This document shows, in pieces, positions 21,720-29,689 of a stretch of DNA of 64,000 bases. Source of the DNA: Symsagittifera roscoffensis (taxonomy: Eukaryota > Xenacoelomorpha > Acoela > Convolutidae); the NCBI RefSeq assembly GCF_963678635.1, contig NC_087071.1:39823797-39887796 (forward strand). Direction: 5' to 3'. The notes beneath the pieces are model-generated. The model did not search any database, was not told the origin of the DNA, and was given only the letters and a program-made list of their open reading frames with translations. Positions within the stretch are counted from its first letter, which is position 1; each line of letters begins with the position of its first letter. A program made the translations under genes and the position numbers.

Positions 21720-22600
21720 CTGAAATAGAATCGGCGCCCCCACCCCAATATGGGAACTATAGTGGCCAGGTTTACTAAAATCATAGAACGGATACTAGAG
21801 ATGATTTGACCCGGGCATGCTGAAATCCATAACCCCCGGACCCCCGGCGCCAAGTGATAACGGTTCCCGGAAAAGCAAATGGCCCTATCAGAACAAGGTA
21901 ACTAGCGGTTGGAATAGAACCACAAAATACTATGTTATAGACTTAGTTGAAAGAAGCTTAAGTTTAGAAACCCAGACCCCTAAGACCCCCACTTCCGGTT
22001 TTATGCCTTAAGTAAACAAACCCACCCCTAATTTCCGGAAGTCGTTTCTCGGCCTCCAATGGTTGCAGGGAGCTAAAACTTCGAGGGATGATAGGTAGTG
22101 GCAAGATACATCTTGTATTATAATTTGAACCAAATCCGGCGGTTGGACCCGAAGCTATAAGCACTTGGAAAAACACCCCCTACCCCCTTGGACCGGAAAT
22201 AGGCAATTTACACAAAATATTGAAAAAGGGCATACTGATTTTATTGCGGCAATGGACATAAGATACGGACACCAAAAAAAGACCCCTTGTGATTGAAACC
22301 CATCCGGCAACTCCTTCCGATGTTTATAGCTTTTCCACGGGAAAAGTGATAATGGACCTTTGAAATGGGATAAATTTGGGAGTGTTAACGGTATATGAAT
22401 GAAACTTGGTAGTTAGGATCCCTATGGAAATCTAAACTTGAACGTAGAAGATTGACCCCGGGTGACCCCGGGTGACCTCAAAATTGACATTTGGGCGTTT
22501 AGGATCAAATCTGTATAGAAAACCTTGGGATTAACACCGGAAAGTGGCGTATTCCTCAGCCCAACCCCGGGGAATGAGAATGTGCCAACTTGCTAAAAAT
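21720..22600 (+). other. GC-richer noncoding island with C/G homopolymer tracts
   Basis: In contrast to its surroundings this stretch has many CCCC and GGG runs (for example AACCCCCGGACCCCCGGCG at 21830, a doubled TGACCCCGGG at 22454) and no plausible reading frame beyond short chance ones. It lies between the left TIR and the CRE-array promoter. Its origin is unknown; it may be an insertion or a structured untranslated segment. Confidence 0.5.
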
Positions 22601-22811
22601 TAGGAGGAAAACTTATATTTTGGGAACTAGAGCAGAAGCTGATAGAGATATAGCTTTTACATTGCAACCTTGGAGTAGTACATTCGATTCAAAGTGGACT
22701 TGGTAAATATTGGGGTCAGTATCGTTTGGCGAATGATCTATTAATAACAATTCAACTAGAATAAAGAAAAGTAGTACCAGAGGAGATCTCTGGAAATCTG
22801 ATACCAAACTC

Positions 22812-22880
22812 AGATAGGCAATATGTGGATCAAATATCTAACACAGATAGGCAATATGTGGATCAAATGTAAACTCTTTG
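22812..22880 (+). repeat. Short tandem repeat preceding the CRE array
   Basis: CAGATAGGCAATATGTGGATCAAAT occurs twice, 39 bp apart; the second copy also begins the region duplicated at 27104. Just to the left, GAAATCTGATACCAAACTC (22794) recurs near 26866, extending the paralogy of the two promoter regions. Confidence 0.7.
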
Positions 22881-23132
22881 ATTGAGTAAGTTTCTGGTTG
22901 GTTGAAAATTTTTCTGGAAATTTCTAGAAATTTCGAGTGAATGACATAGGCGATGACGTCATTACCATAAAAGGAATGTTGCATGGGTGGTGACGTCACT
23001 TCTAAATATAGAATGACGTCATTACCATAAGAAGAAAATTGCGTAGGCGGTGACGTCACTTCTATTCAAAGAATGACGTCATTACCGTAAAAGAATAATT
23101 GCGTAGGCTATGACGTCATTGTTAGTATAAAT
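22850..23132 (+). promoter_or_regulatory. Six-site CRE array with TATA box (promoter 1)
   Basis: Perfect TGACGTCA palindromes lie at 22954, 22991, 23014, 23051, 23074 and 23111, spaced 37, 23, 37, 23 and 37 bp, that is a 60-bp tandem unit with two sites in it. TATAAAT follows at 23126, only 8 bp after the last site. TGACGTCA is the consensus binding site of CREB/ATF bZIP factors, known to drive cAMP- and stress-induced transcription close to TATA boxes. Downstream, AAAAAG|TAAGTATT at about 23237 is a good splice donor, suggesting a short 5' leader exon. Direction is plus, away from the left TIR. Confidence 0.7.
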
Positions 23133-23367
23133 TTGCTGATTTTATAGGCACAAAGCATTCATTTTATTTGCCAATCAGAAACAGTTAATTAAATTTACTT
23201 CAAATTTTACAGTTTATCACTTCGCGAAAAGAAAAAGTAAGTATTTTCATTCAATTGGTATTCTAAACTTTTAAATTTGGAACATTTTATTTTGAAGCTT
23301 TAAAACAAGATTTCTGGACAAACCAATGTTCCAACTCATACTGCCCAGCTCAAAGAAACTTTAAAAA

Positions 23368-23457
23368 ATGACTCAAGAAGACGAATATTTGAATTACATT
23401 ACTAAAATAACATCACTCAACAAAATTATTGAACATTACAGTTCTCAACAAATATAA
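23368..23457 (+). CDS. Possible 29-residue ORF behind promoter 1
   Basis: The first ATG after the predicted leader (AAAAAATG at 23368) starts a hydrophilic 29-codon frame (MTQEDEYLNYITKITSLNKI...). It could be a true small protein, the start of a spliced protein, or chance. It converges with the minus-strand 162-residue gene, whose stop lies 44 bp further right. Confidence 0.25.
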   Translation: MTQEDEYLNYITKITSLNKIIEHYSSQQI

Positions 23458-23500
23458 AATCTCCCAAGATTTGGGCGAGTTCTTTGAACTCGTTCAAAGT

Positions 23501-23989
23501 TTAGTTGACATAGGCAACTTTCTTCAAGACTTCGTTCTTCTTTGCAGTGAAGAGTCGAATCTGAATGTAGCGTGGCTTGTTCACCCTGTACTTCTTGATT
23601 GTGACACACACCCTTCTCTTCTTGTATGTTGCTACCTCATACACCGCATGACAGTTCGCAAGTTCCTGCTCCATGGTTGAGTCTTTGTCAGAATAGGGTT
23701 CCAATACAGGAACGAGTCCAAGGTTTTCAGCATCGTAAATAACAGTATTCCTTATTGCTAATATCCTTCCCCCCTCTTTTTCACCGAGATAGACTTGCTG
23801 GGTTTTTTCGATTTGTCCCGATTCATTTTTCTTTAGCAATTGGAAGCAAGGTTCAAAGTAAATTTTTCCGTTGTAAGCTTTTTGGGACCGAGAAAATCTC
23901 CCAATTCTTTTTTGGTTCTTAGCAAATTCAATATAGTTGGGAGGGATATCTTTTCGTGAATACATTTTTGATTTGAGAATCAGAGCCAA
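23501..23989 (-). CDS. Unrecognised 162-residue basic protein of the Polinton-like element
   Basis: Intact frame from Met at 23989 (a second Met, MYSRKDIPPN, is nine codons further) to TAA at 23501. It is rich in Lys, Arg and Tyr, with alternating hydrophobic/charged pattern suggesting beta strands (for example KPRYIQIRLFTAKK near the C-terminus and GKIYFEPCFQLLKK in the first third). No signal peptide or membrane segment is seen. It is the only full-length ORF in the element without a lesion, with base usage less skewed than the surroundings. In Polintons this position could hold a capsid-type or DNA-binding protein, but nothing in the sequence proves either. A promoter for it would lie in the region above 23989, which has an AP-1 site and CArG boxes. 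Confidence 0.55.
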   Translation of the reverse strand: MALILKSKMYSRKDIPPNYIEFAKNQKRIGRFSRSQKAYNGKIYFEPCFQLLKKNESGQIEKTQQVYLGEKEGGRILAIRNTVIYDAENLGLVPVLEPYSDKDSTMEQELANCHAVYEVATYKKRRVCVTIKKYRVNKPRYIQIRLFTAKKNEVLKKVAYVN

Positions 23990-24054
23990 CTGATTAGTTG
24001 TAGATATTTCAAAATAATGATATTTGTAAGTTTATAGAAATTAGGAAATGTAGA

Positions 24055-24160
24055 TGACTCACTGTACATTCCAAATAAGGTATTATTACCTTATATGGAA
24101 TAATGAGTAGGTGATCATCCAAATATGGACATTGCGTAGGTGATGGAACTACTATATAAG
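24055..24160 (+). promoter_or_regulatory. AP-1 plus triple CArG-box promoter with TATA box (promoter 2)
   Basis: TGACTCA (AP-1 consensus) at 24055, then three perfect CArG boxes CC(A/T)6GG: CCAAATAAGG at 24071, CCTTATATGG at 24089 and CCAAATATGG at 24119, and TATATAAG at 24153. CArG boxes bind serum response factor (SRF). The spacer ATTGCGTAGGTGATGG at 24131 closely resembles the spacer before the CRE sites of promoter 1 (ATTGCGTAGGCGGTGACG), so both promoters share an ancestor with the CRE replaced. It faces plus but could also serve the minus-strand gene starting at 23989. Confidence 0.65.
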
Positions 24161-24203
24161 CAATTCATTGTAGATAAAAATCTTTTTCATCAAGTAATCG
24201 GTG

Positions 24204-24374
24204 ATGGCATCTGCTATGTGTCAAGCATATCCCACTTTTTATTCGTACTACAATGCAAAATCTCTTTTTATCTCTGTCTCAGAAAACTTTTATGAAAAAT
24301 TTATTGTCACCCAAGACTGCTGTGTGGTCAACCATTCATCTTTCTGCCAGTGGAAAATTGCAAATTTCTTTTAG
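24204..24374 (+). CDS. 56-residue ORF immediately downstream of promoter 2
   Basis: ATG at 24204, about 45 bp behind TATATAAG, opens 56 codons (MASAMCQAYPTFYSYYNAK...) rich in Tyr, Phe, Ser and Cys and ending TAG at 24372. The first ATG after a TATA box is the natural start. Not recognised; may be a small protein or the first exon of a longer product continuing near 24500. Confidence 0.35.
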   Translation: MASAMCQAYPTFYSYYNAKSLFISVSENFYEKFIVTQDCCVVNHSSFCQWKIANFF

Positions 24375-24495
24375 TACTGATCGGATCATCGCTCGATCAG
24401 ATTTTGCAAAGATTATATAAATATCATTTCACTTATCAATTTGTTGACTGTATATATACTTTATACAGATACAGATTTTATTTCATTTTTTTTTC

Positions 24496-24800
24496 ATCAA
24501 GAGGTGAAGTTTTCAATCAATTGATTCGTGCAGTCGAACACAAATTGAAATGTAGAATACCGGAAAAATTACCCAGTGTTGCAAAGAAACGACTGCTGCG
24601 GAAAAAACTTCAAAAGACATTATCTCGGTTCTGCTCAGAAGCTTGAGTCCATTCAGACTCTTGGATCAGCTTTTTTGGAAAGGATTCGAAAAGTTCAAAA
24701 CTCAAAGTATGAGACTGACTTGTTGAAAATTGTTGATTGTTTTATTGATGGTTTTGGTACCGTAAATAGTGAGCGTATCAATTTTTCCATCAATAATTGA
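24496..24800 (+). pseudogene. Helical basic ORF in two overlapping frames, unrecognised
   Basis: One frame (open to 24646) reads FNQLIRAVEHKLKCRIPEKL with a Lys/Arg-rich end; the overlapping frame 24576-24800 continues LESIQTLGSAFLERIRKVQN to SINN and stop. Both parts look alpha-helical, and together they would be one protein with a single frameshift in 24576-24646. It could be a spliced continuation of the 24204 ORF. No domain recognised. Confidence 0.35.
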
Positions 24801-24869
24801 AAGTTTGTTAATGAAAATCTTGTCAAAACTGTTTTTATTTAAATTCAAAAATTTTTTCAACAAAAAAAT

Positions 24870-25520
24870 TTGTAATTTTCAACACGTGTGCAAAAGTTAA
24901 CTCAGAGTTTTTTTTCGCAAGAGTTTTTTTTCGCATGATGCAAATTTTGGCTTGATTTTTTCAACACGTTTGCAAAAATTTATTTAAACTTTTTTACAAG
25001 ATGCAAAAACTGTTTTGGTTTTTACAACAAGTGTGCAAAAATTTTCAAAAATTTTTTTGTGTTAGATGCAAGTTTTTTGTGGATTTTTTGAAAACAAATG
25101 CAAAATTCTAACTTCTTTTTTTCTTATGCATATGCAAAAATTGCAAAAAATTTTTGTAAAAAACTTGTTAATTTAATGCTAAAAATTTTTAATAATTGCT
25201 GACTTTGAGTGCTATTACCTGTCTTAATACATTGTTTTTCCAATGGTTTTGATCGATATGCATGTAAAAAAGAGGTTTTTTTAATGATCAAAATTAAAAC
25301 AAAGGTTTTCATTTACTTTAATTATTAACAGTGCAAGAAAATCCTCTTTCTGTTTTCTTTAAAATGAGAAAAAATTTAATGAAAGTTTTCTTGATTTGCG
25401 AGATTTTCTTTGATTTTTTTAACAAGTGTGCCAAAAAATTATGAAAATTTTAGCATGGTGCAAAAATTAATGTAAAGTTTTTAACATGTTTGCCAAAAAA
25501 GGTTTAACTTTTTTGCCATC
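24870..25520 (+). repeat. Degenerate T-rich tandem repeats with a TGCAAAAA motif
   Basis: Units of about 60-70 bp consist of T runs, then CAACACGTGTGCAAAA-like and GATGCAAAAA-like words: around 24880, 24960, 25027, 25090 and 25128, and again at 25425-25500 (AACAAGTGTGCCAAAA, CATGGTGCAAAAATT). Noncoding in all frames on the plus strand. The stretch 25150-25400 between the two groups is AT-rich without visible features. Confidence 0.6.
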
Positions 25521-25702
25521 TTTCTAACAAAATTCTATAAAAGTATTTACCAGATACATAATTAGTTTCATTTATAACAAAGTTTTACCTTTGAAATTTC
25601 GTAAAAAAGCTTTTCCATGATCTCTTTGGTCCTATCTCTTTAAAATAAAATTACTAGATGCAAAAAATTAATTTACAAAAAACAAGACAATAACCAATTT
25701 AT

Positions 25703-25978
25703 TTACAAATCAAAGAGTTGTCGACCAGCTGAGTTCTCAAAATTTTGCAAGTTCTCAATGGAGCGCAAAGCTGGTCTTGCATCCATCACTGGTGGTTCGC
25801 TGACTGGAATTTTTTGCTCAGAGAACCCCTCATCCTCTTCGATGGTAATTGGGTTGTCCACAGATACCTCTTCCCAAGGAAAAAGGAAATCGTCAAATGG
25901 TTGAGCCACATATCTAGAGTCAGGATTTTCGGGGTAGTTCATTCCCACATGCTCGGCCACTTCCTCCATCATTTGCAT
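25703..25978 (-). CDS. Unrecognised 91-residue acidic protein
   Basis: Met at 25978 (MQMMEEVAEHVGMNY) to stop at 25703. Strongly acidic, Pro-rich middle (FLFPWEEVSVDNPITIEEDEGF), with no membrane segment. Acidic composition and the central FPWEE stretch suggest a soluble or scaffold/activation-type protein; this is inference. An upstream frame continuation was not found. The CCAAT-rich region 400-600 bp upstream (26379-26598) could be its promoter. Intact, therefore more likely real than the surrounding fragments. Confidence 0.45.
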   Translation of the reverse strand: MQMMEEVAEHVGMNYPENPDSRYVAQPFDDFLFPWEEVSVDNPITIEEDEGFSEQKIPVSEPPVMDARPALRSIENLQNFENSAGRQLFDL

Positions 25979-26219
25979 TTCTCCAAGTTAATTCTCAGTA
26001 GAAGGTACTTGCGTTATATGATGTGCGTTGAAATCCCTGAGCATCACTTCCACCATGTGCCAGACTTGGATTGGGATGTCCATTTGTGCCAGAAAAACTC
26101 CACAAACTGTTTGTCGCACTTGGATTTGTACTAAATCAGCTGAAAATTCTAACGAGAAAATAAGGCTGATGTTTTGTACTGAGAATATTATATTGAGTAA
26201 AAAGTTGAGTTAAAGAGTA

Positions 26220-26345
26220 AAAACAAGAAAGAGCTGAGAGAGGGGTAGTTGACAGTGGTTAAATTGAAATTAATGTATTTAGAGCTGAGAGAGGAGGTAG
26301 TTGACGGTACTTAAATTAAAAATATAAAATTTTTTAGTTAAGTGA
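26220..26345 (+). repeat. Two-copy direct repeat with GAGCTGAGAGAGG
   Basis: AGAGCTGAGAGAGGGGTAG at about 26230 and AGAGCTGAGAGAGGAGGTAG at 26281 are each followed by TTGAC(A/G)GT...TTAAATT. A third partial copy (AGTGAGAGGGGTA) is at 26340. Purine-rich and noncoding. Confidence 0.7.
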
Positions 26346-26378
26346 GAGGGGTACCTTCAACTGGAATGTGTAGGTTCA

Positions 26379-26598
26379 ACCAATCAGAATGGGTTTTCCT
26401 TATTTGGATTGTAGTCGTGTCCAATTAGATTTTAGTTTCCTTTTATGGTATTCTTTAAGAAAACTCGTGTCCAATTGGAAACAAAGCTCCATTTTACACA
26501 TTGTCGTTTCCAATCACAAAAATGTTCATTTTTGTTCAAGTTGTTGTATCCGATCAGACATTGATTTACCTTTTAAGGACTTAAGTCATCCAATTAAG
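26379..26598. promoter_or_regulatory. Periodic array of six CCAAT-like motifs
   Basis: ACCAATCAG (26379), TCCAATTAG (26420), TCCAATTGG (26470), TCCAATCAC (26509), TCCGATCAG (26549) and TCCAATTAA (26589) lie at intervals of about 41, 50, 39, 40 and 40 bp. CCAATCA/CCAATTG type words are binding sites of NF-Y and some homeodomain factors. A TATA element in the right place was not obvious, so direction is unknown; the nearest intact ORF downstream on the minus strand is the 91-residue acidic protein. Confidence 0.45.
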
Positions 26599-26772
26599 TA
26601 AAAATAAACACAAAAGCAATTGCAAAAATAAATGACCAAAAGTTGTTTGAAGTAAAAATAAGAAATATTGCCGAAATAAGTAACAAAAGAAGGAAAATTA
26701 ATAAAAGTAAGATCTCTGCATATTTTTTCATCAAATTAATTGAATTTTTTGTATGTAATCAAGGAGAAATTG

Positions 26773-27066
26773 CTAATTTTTAAGTAGATAGCCAAGTTCT
26801 TTGGTTTTGATGTAGAATTGAGACAATAACTCGAAGTTGATGAGTTTTTCAAAGCAAATCTTTGGAAATCTGATACCAAACCTGATCATGCAAGATTTTG
26901 AACTTTTAAAATATTTAAACAAATGGAGGAATAAAGAACTTTGCTGGGGAGTTTTGACAAATTTGGGAGTTGGGTAGGGAATGAAAAGAGTTTTTGAAAT
27001 ATTATCGCACGACTTTTTTATTAACTTCAAGTTTTCTAAAAGAAATAAAATTTCTTTTCTAGTCAA
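26773..27066 (-). CDS. Weak 97-codon frame, possibly an exon
   Basis: Open minus-strand frame with no ATG near its left limit; the sequence TTTCTTTTAG just inside it looks like a splice acceptor, which would make ENLKLIKKSCDNISKT the first exon residues. It is rich in Phe, Leu, Ile and Lys as expected from AT-rich DNA. Not recognised. It could equally be chance. Confidence 0.2.
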   Translation of the reverse strand: MTRKEILFLLENLKLIKKSCDNISKTLFIPYPTPKFVKTPQQSSLFLHLFKYFKSSKSCMIRFGIRFPKICFEKLINFELLSQFYIKTKELGYLLKN

Positions 27067-27103
27067 GTGTAACTCAGCAGTAAGTTTTTAGCTTTTATAT
27101 GCA

Positions 27104-27291
27104 ATATGTGGATCAAATGTAAACTCTTTGATTGAGTAAGTTTCCGATTGGTTGAAAAATTTTCTGGAAAACTCTAGAAATTTCGAATGAATGACGTAGG
27201 CAATGACGTCATTGCCATAAAAGGAATATTGCGTGGGTGGTGACGTCACTTCTAAATATAGAACGACGTCATTAACATAAAAATAACGTCA
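27104..27291 (+). promoter_or_regulatory. Second, decayed CRE-array promoter abutting the DNA polymerase gene
   Basis: About 190 bp closely similar to 22850-23030: same leader (CAATATGTGGATCAAAT...), TGACGTCA at 27204 and 27241, then one-base variants CGACGTCA (27264) and TAACGTCA (27284). The order and the alternating spacing agree with promoter 1, but the array is cut off at 27291 without its TATA segment. The polymerase-like reading frame begins within a few bases of the last site. Confidence 0.65.
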
Positions 27292-29019
27292 TTGATGCAA
27301 GCCAGCTTTACCCTTTCTCAATGTGTCAATTTATACCAACAGGACTGTACACGAGATGGTTTGACACTGATATGCAGAAATTCAAGGCTAGAAATTATCG
27401 AACTCGCAATTTTGAGAATATGTGCATGTCTTTTTATCAAAAATCAAGACCAGAATGTAAAATTTAGAGCCTTGTTACATCTGGAAAACAGAAAAATATC
27501 GACTGTTTTAATGTGGACGGTTATTGTGATCACTGTAAGACAGTGTTTGAAGCAATGGGATGCTACTACCACTTCTGTTCCTGTCAAGAAGCTCGTCCCT
27601 CCTTAACAGAACAGGATATTGAGCGAGGAAACAAGAAGAGAGTGATGGATGATATGCGACGAGAATACATTAAAGAGAAAGGATACAAAGTGGAAGAAAT
27701 GTGGGAGTGTGACTGGTGAGAAAGTTTCAAAACCGATGACAAGATCAAAAATCACCTCAGAATCCGCTTTCCCTGCAAAATACCTCTTTCTACAGACTCC
27801 CTTTTAGCAAAAATAAAAGATGGATCTCTTTTTGGCTACGTTCAGTGCGACTTATTTGTTCCAGATGAGCAACACTCAAAATTTGCGAATTTTACTCCAA
27901 TTTTCAAAAATACTGACGTTGGAAGAGATGATATTGGAGATCACATGAAAAACTATGCGATCGAGAACGAAATGTTAGAGCATCCTTAGAGATGGCTGAT
28001 ATCTAGTTTTAAGCTGGAAAATGGAACAGTTTCAACTCCTCTCGTCAACTTTTATATGGAACTTGGATTGCAGTGCACCAAAATTTACCGATTTGTTCAA
28101 TATTCTACTCGGAAATGCTTTAATAATTTCGTTCAGTCAGTGGTTGATGCTAGAAGAGAAGGAGATGAAAACCGTTTGTCAGGAGTTGTAGCAGAAACAA
28201 TGAAACTTTTGGGTAATTCTTCGTATGAATATCAGATCATGGATAGATCGAGACATACAATCACAAAATATCTGAACGATGAAAAAACCCATAAGGCAAT
28301 CAATGAACCACTGTTTAAGAGACTTAACTCAAATGAGAAGGAATTTTATGAGGTGAATTTAATGAAATTAACCATTGAGCGTTGAGAACCCATCATTGTT
28401 GGTTTTTTTCATACTTCACTTTGCAAAACTGAGAACGTTGGAACTCTACCATAACTTCTTTGACAAGTTCTGTGATGTGAATAAACTTGAAGAGTTGGAG
28501 ATGGACACAGACTCACTTTACTTGGCACTTGCCGAAGAAAATTTATACGACTGTATCAAACCAGATAAGACAGCTGCTTGGGAAAAAAGGAGGGAAAATG
28601 ACAGTAGAGACTCTTTCAAGGCGGATTCAAAATCTAATTTCTTCCCTCGAACGTGTTGCAGTACGCATAAAAAGCATGATAAGCGGGAGCTAGGTCTTTT
28701 TAAGGAAGAATTTAGATGTACAGAAATGCTATGTTTGTGTAGCAAGACATATTGCTGCTATGACAACAAGTCCGATAAGTTCAAATTTAGCAGTAAAGGA
28801 TTAGATAAACGGGTTCTAGAAAATTCAGGAGACGGTCCCATGTCAAGATACAGGAGAGTGCTTGATGAAGCAATTAATCTTAAAACTACTAACAGAGGAT
28901 TCAGAACTATAAATCATATGGTTGCTACATATGAACAGACAAAAAAAGGACTAAGCTATTTTTATCCAAAAAGACAAGTACAAGATGATGGAGCTCATAC
29001 AAAACCATTGAACTTATAA
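27292..29019 (+). pseudogene. Protein-primed-type family B DNA polymerase (Polinton/adintovirus-like), broken
   Basis: Replicative polymerase of the element. The frame from 27513 carries a Cys/His-rich patch (CDHCKTVFEAMG...YYHFCSCQEAR) of the kind found in the N-terminal/endonuclease-like part of metazoan members of this family, from memory. MKLLGNSSYEYQIMD (about 28200-28245) is the fingers motif KxxxNSxYG with Gly replaced by Glu. MDTDSLYLAL (about 28501-28530) is palm motif C with both catalytic Asp kept. TKKGLSYFYPKR is near the C-terminus, which ends at 29019. Lesions: TGA at 27717 (in a Trp-rich stretch), TAG at 27987, and a shift from one frame to the next near 28375. Sequence left of 27513 is fragmentary and the exonuclease domain is missing, so the gene is 5'-truncated. 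Inactive. Confidence 0.85.
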
Positions 29020-29319
29020 GAATTGATCTGCTGTAGTAAAAAAACTCATGATGTCGTATTATATTGGTTTTATGATATTAGAATGTAAAATGTTGCGGTA
29101 AACTTGTTATACAATGCAGTGATTCATATACTTTTTGTAATTTATTTTTTTTTCTCAAAAACCTTGCCTTTTTTTGAAGTCTCTGTAGGTTTCAGCATTT
29201 TTTCATTTAGATGGAAAATAAGATTATTGTTTCATTTATATAGAAAGTAGGATTTTTCTAAAAAATTAGGTCAAATAATAGCTAACCTTATCATGTTTGA
29301 AGTTTTTTGAAAATTTTTT
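29020..29319. other. Noncoding DNA between polymerase and right TIR
   Basis: AT-rich, with T runs; no reading frame or motif of note. Confidence 0.4.
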
Positions 29320-29689
29320 CATAAAAACTCCAAGTTTTTACCCAAAAAAACTCTTACCATCGACTTACCATATATCAAAAAACTAATTAAAAATCCTTAA
29401 TTACACAACCTACTCGTAATTAACCTTTAATCTTTAACAATTAGGTAAAGGGCGCCGAAATTTCTGGGAAAAAGTTAGAATTTTCTACTCAAAATTCAAA
29501 AAAATTTTGTTTATCTTTCTCTTACCATCACACTGAAACCTTACCATTCGTATTCCCTATCTTAATACATTGTAGGTTCTATACCCAATGTTAATACATA
29601 GCTGGCAAACCGGATGCTATAGTCCCTATCTAAAACATGAGGGTCTGACCCCACCCCCCCACCCCACTTCAGCTCCAACATCTACTACT
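29320..29689 (-). repeat. Right terminal inverted repeat
   Basis: Reverse complement of the left TIR with scattered differences; its tip reads ...CATCTACTACT. It contains extra C runs (GACCCCACCCCCCCACCCCA) next to the tip which differ from the left copy. Confidence 0.8.

Larger units (their letters stand above)
21037..29689 (+). mobile_element. Polinton/Maverick-like DNA element, complete between TIRs but decayed (8.65 kb)
   Basis: Both ends carry long inverted repeats (21037-21425 and 29320-29689) beginning 5'-AGTAGTAGATG; Polinton TIRs are known to be hundreds of bp long and to start with AG. The right part encodes a type-B DNA polymerase of the protein-primed kind found in Polintons and adintovirus-like elements. 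The 6 bp flanking the ends, ATTTTT (21031-21036) and ATCTTG (29690-29695), agree at 4 of 6 sites, so a decayed 6-bp target duplication is possible but unproven. Polintons are usually 12-20 kb and carry integrase, FtsK-like ATPase, protease and capsid genes. None of these is recognisable here, so this is a shortened derivative or a divergent lineage with unidentified genes. Confidence 0.75.

Noticed and set aside
22938-23120. CRISPR-like regular spacing of direct repeats
   Set aside because: Spacers are themselves repeats of each other, the repeated core is an 8-bp palindrome and the setting is a eukaryotic mobile element; a promoter array explains it better.
24496-24800. Assignment of the helical basic ORF to a Polinton protein such as a DNA-binding or terminal protein
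   Set aside because: No diagnostic residues visible; left as unrecognised.
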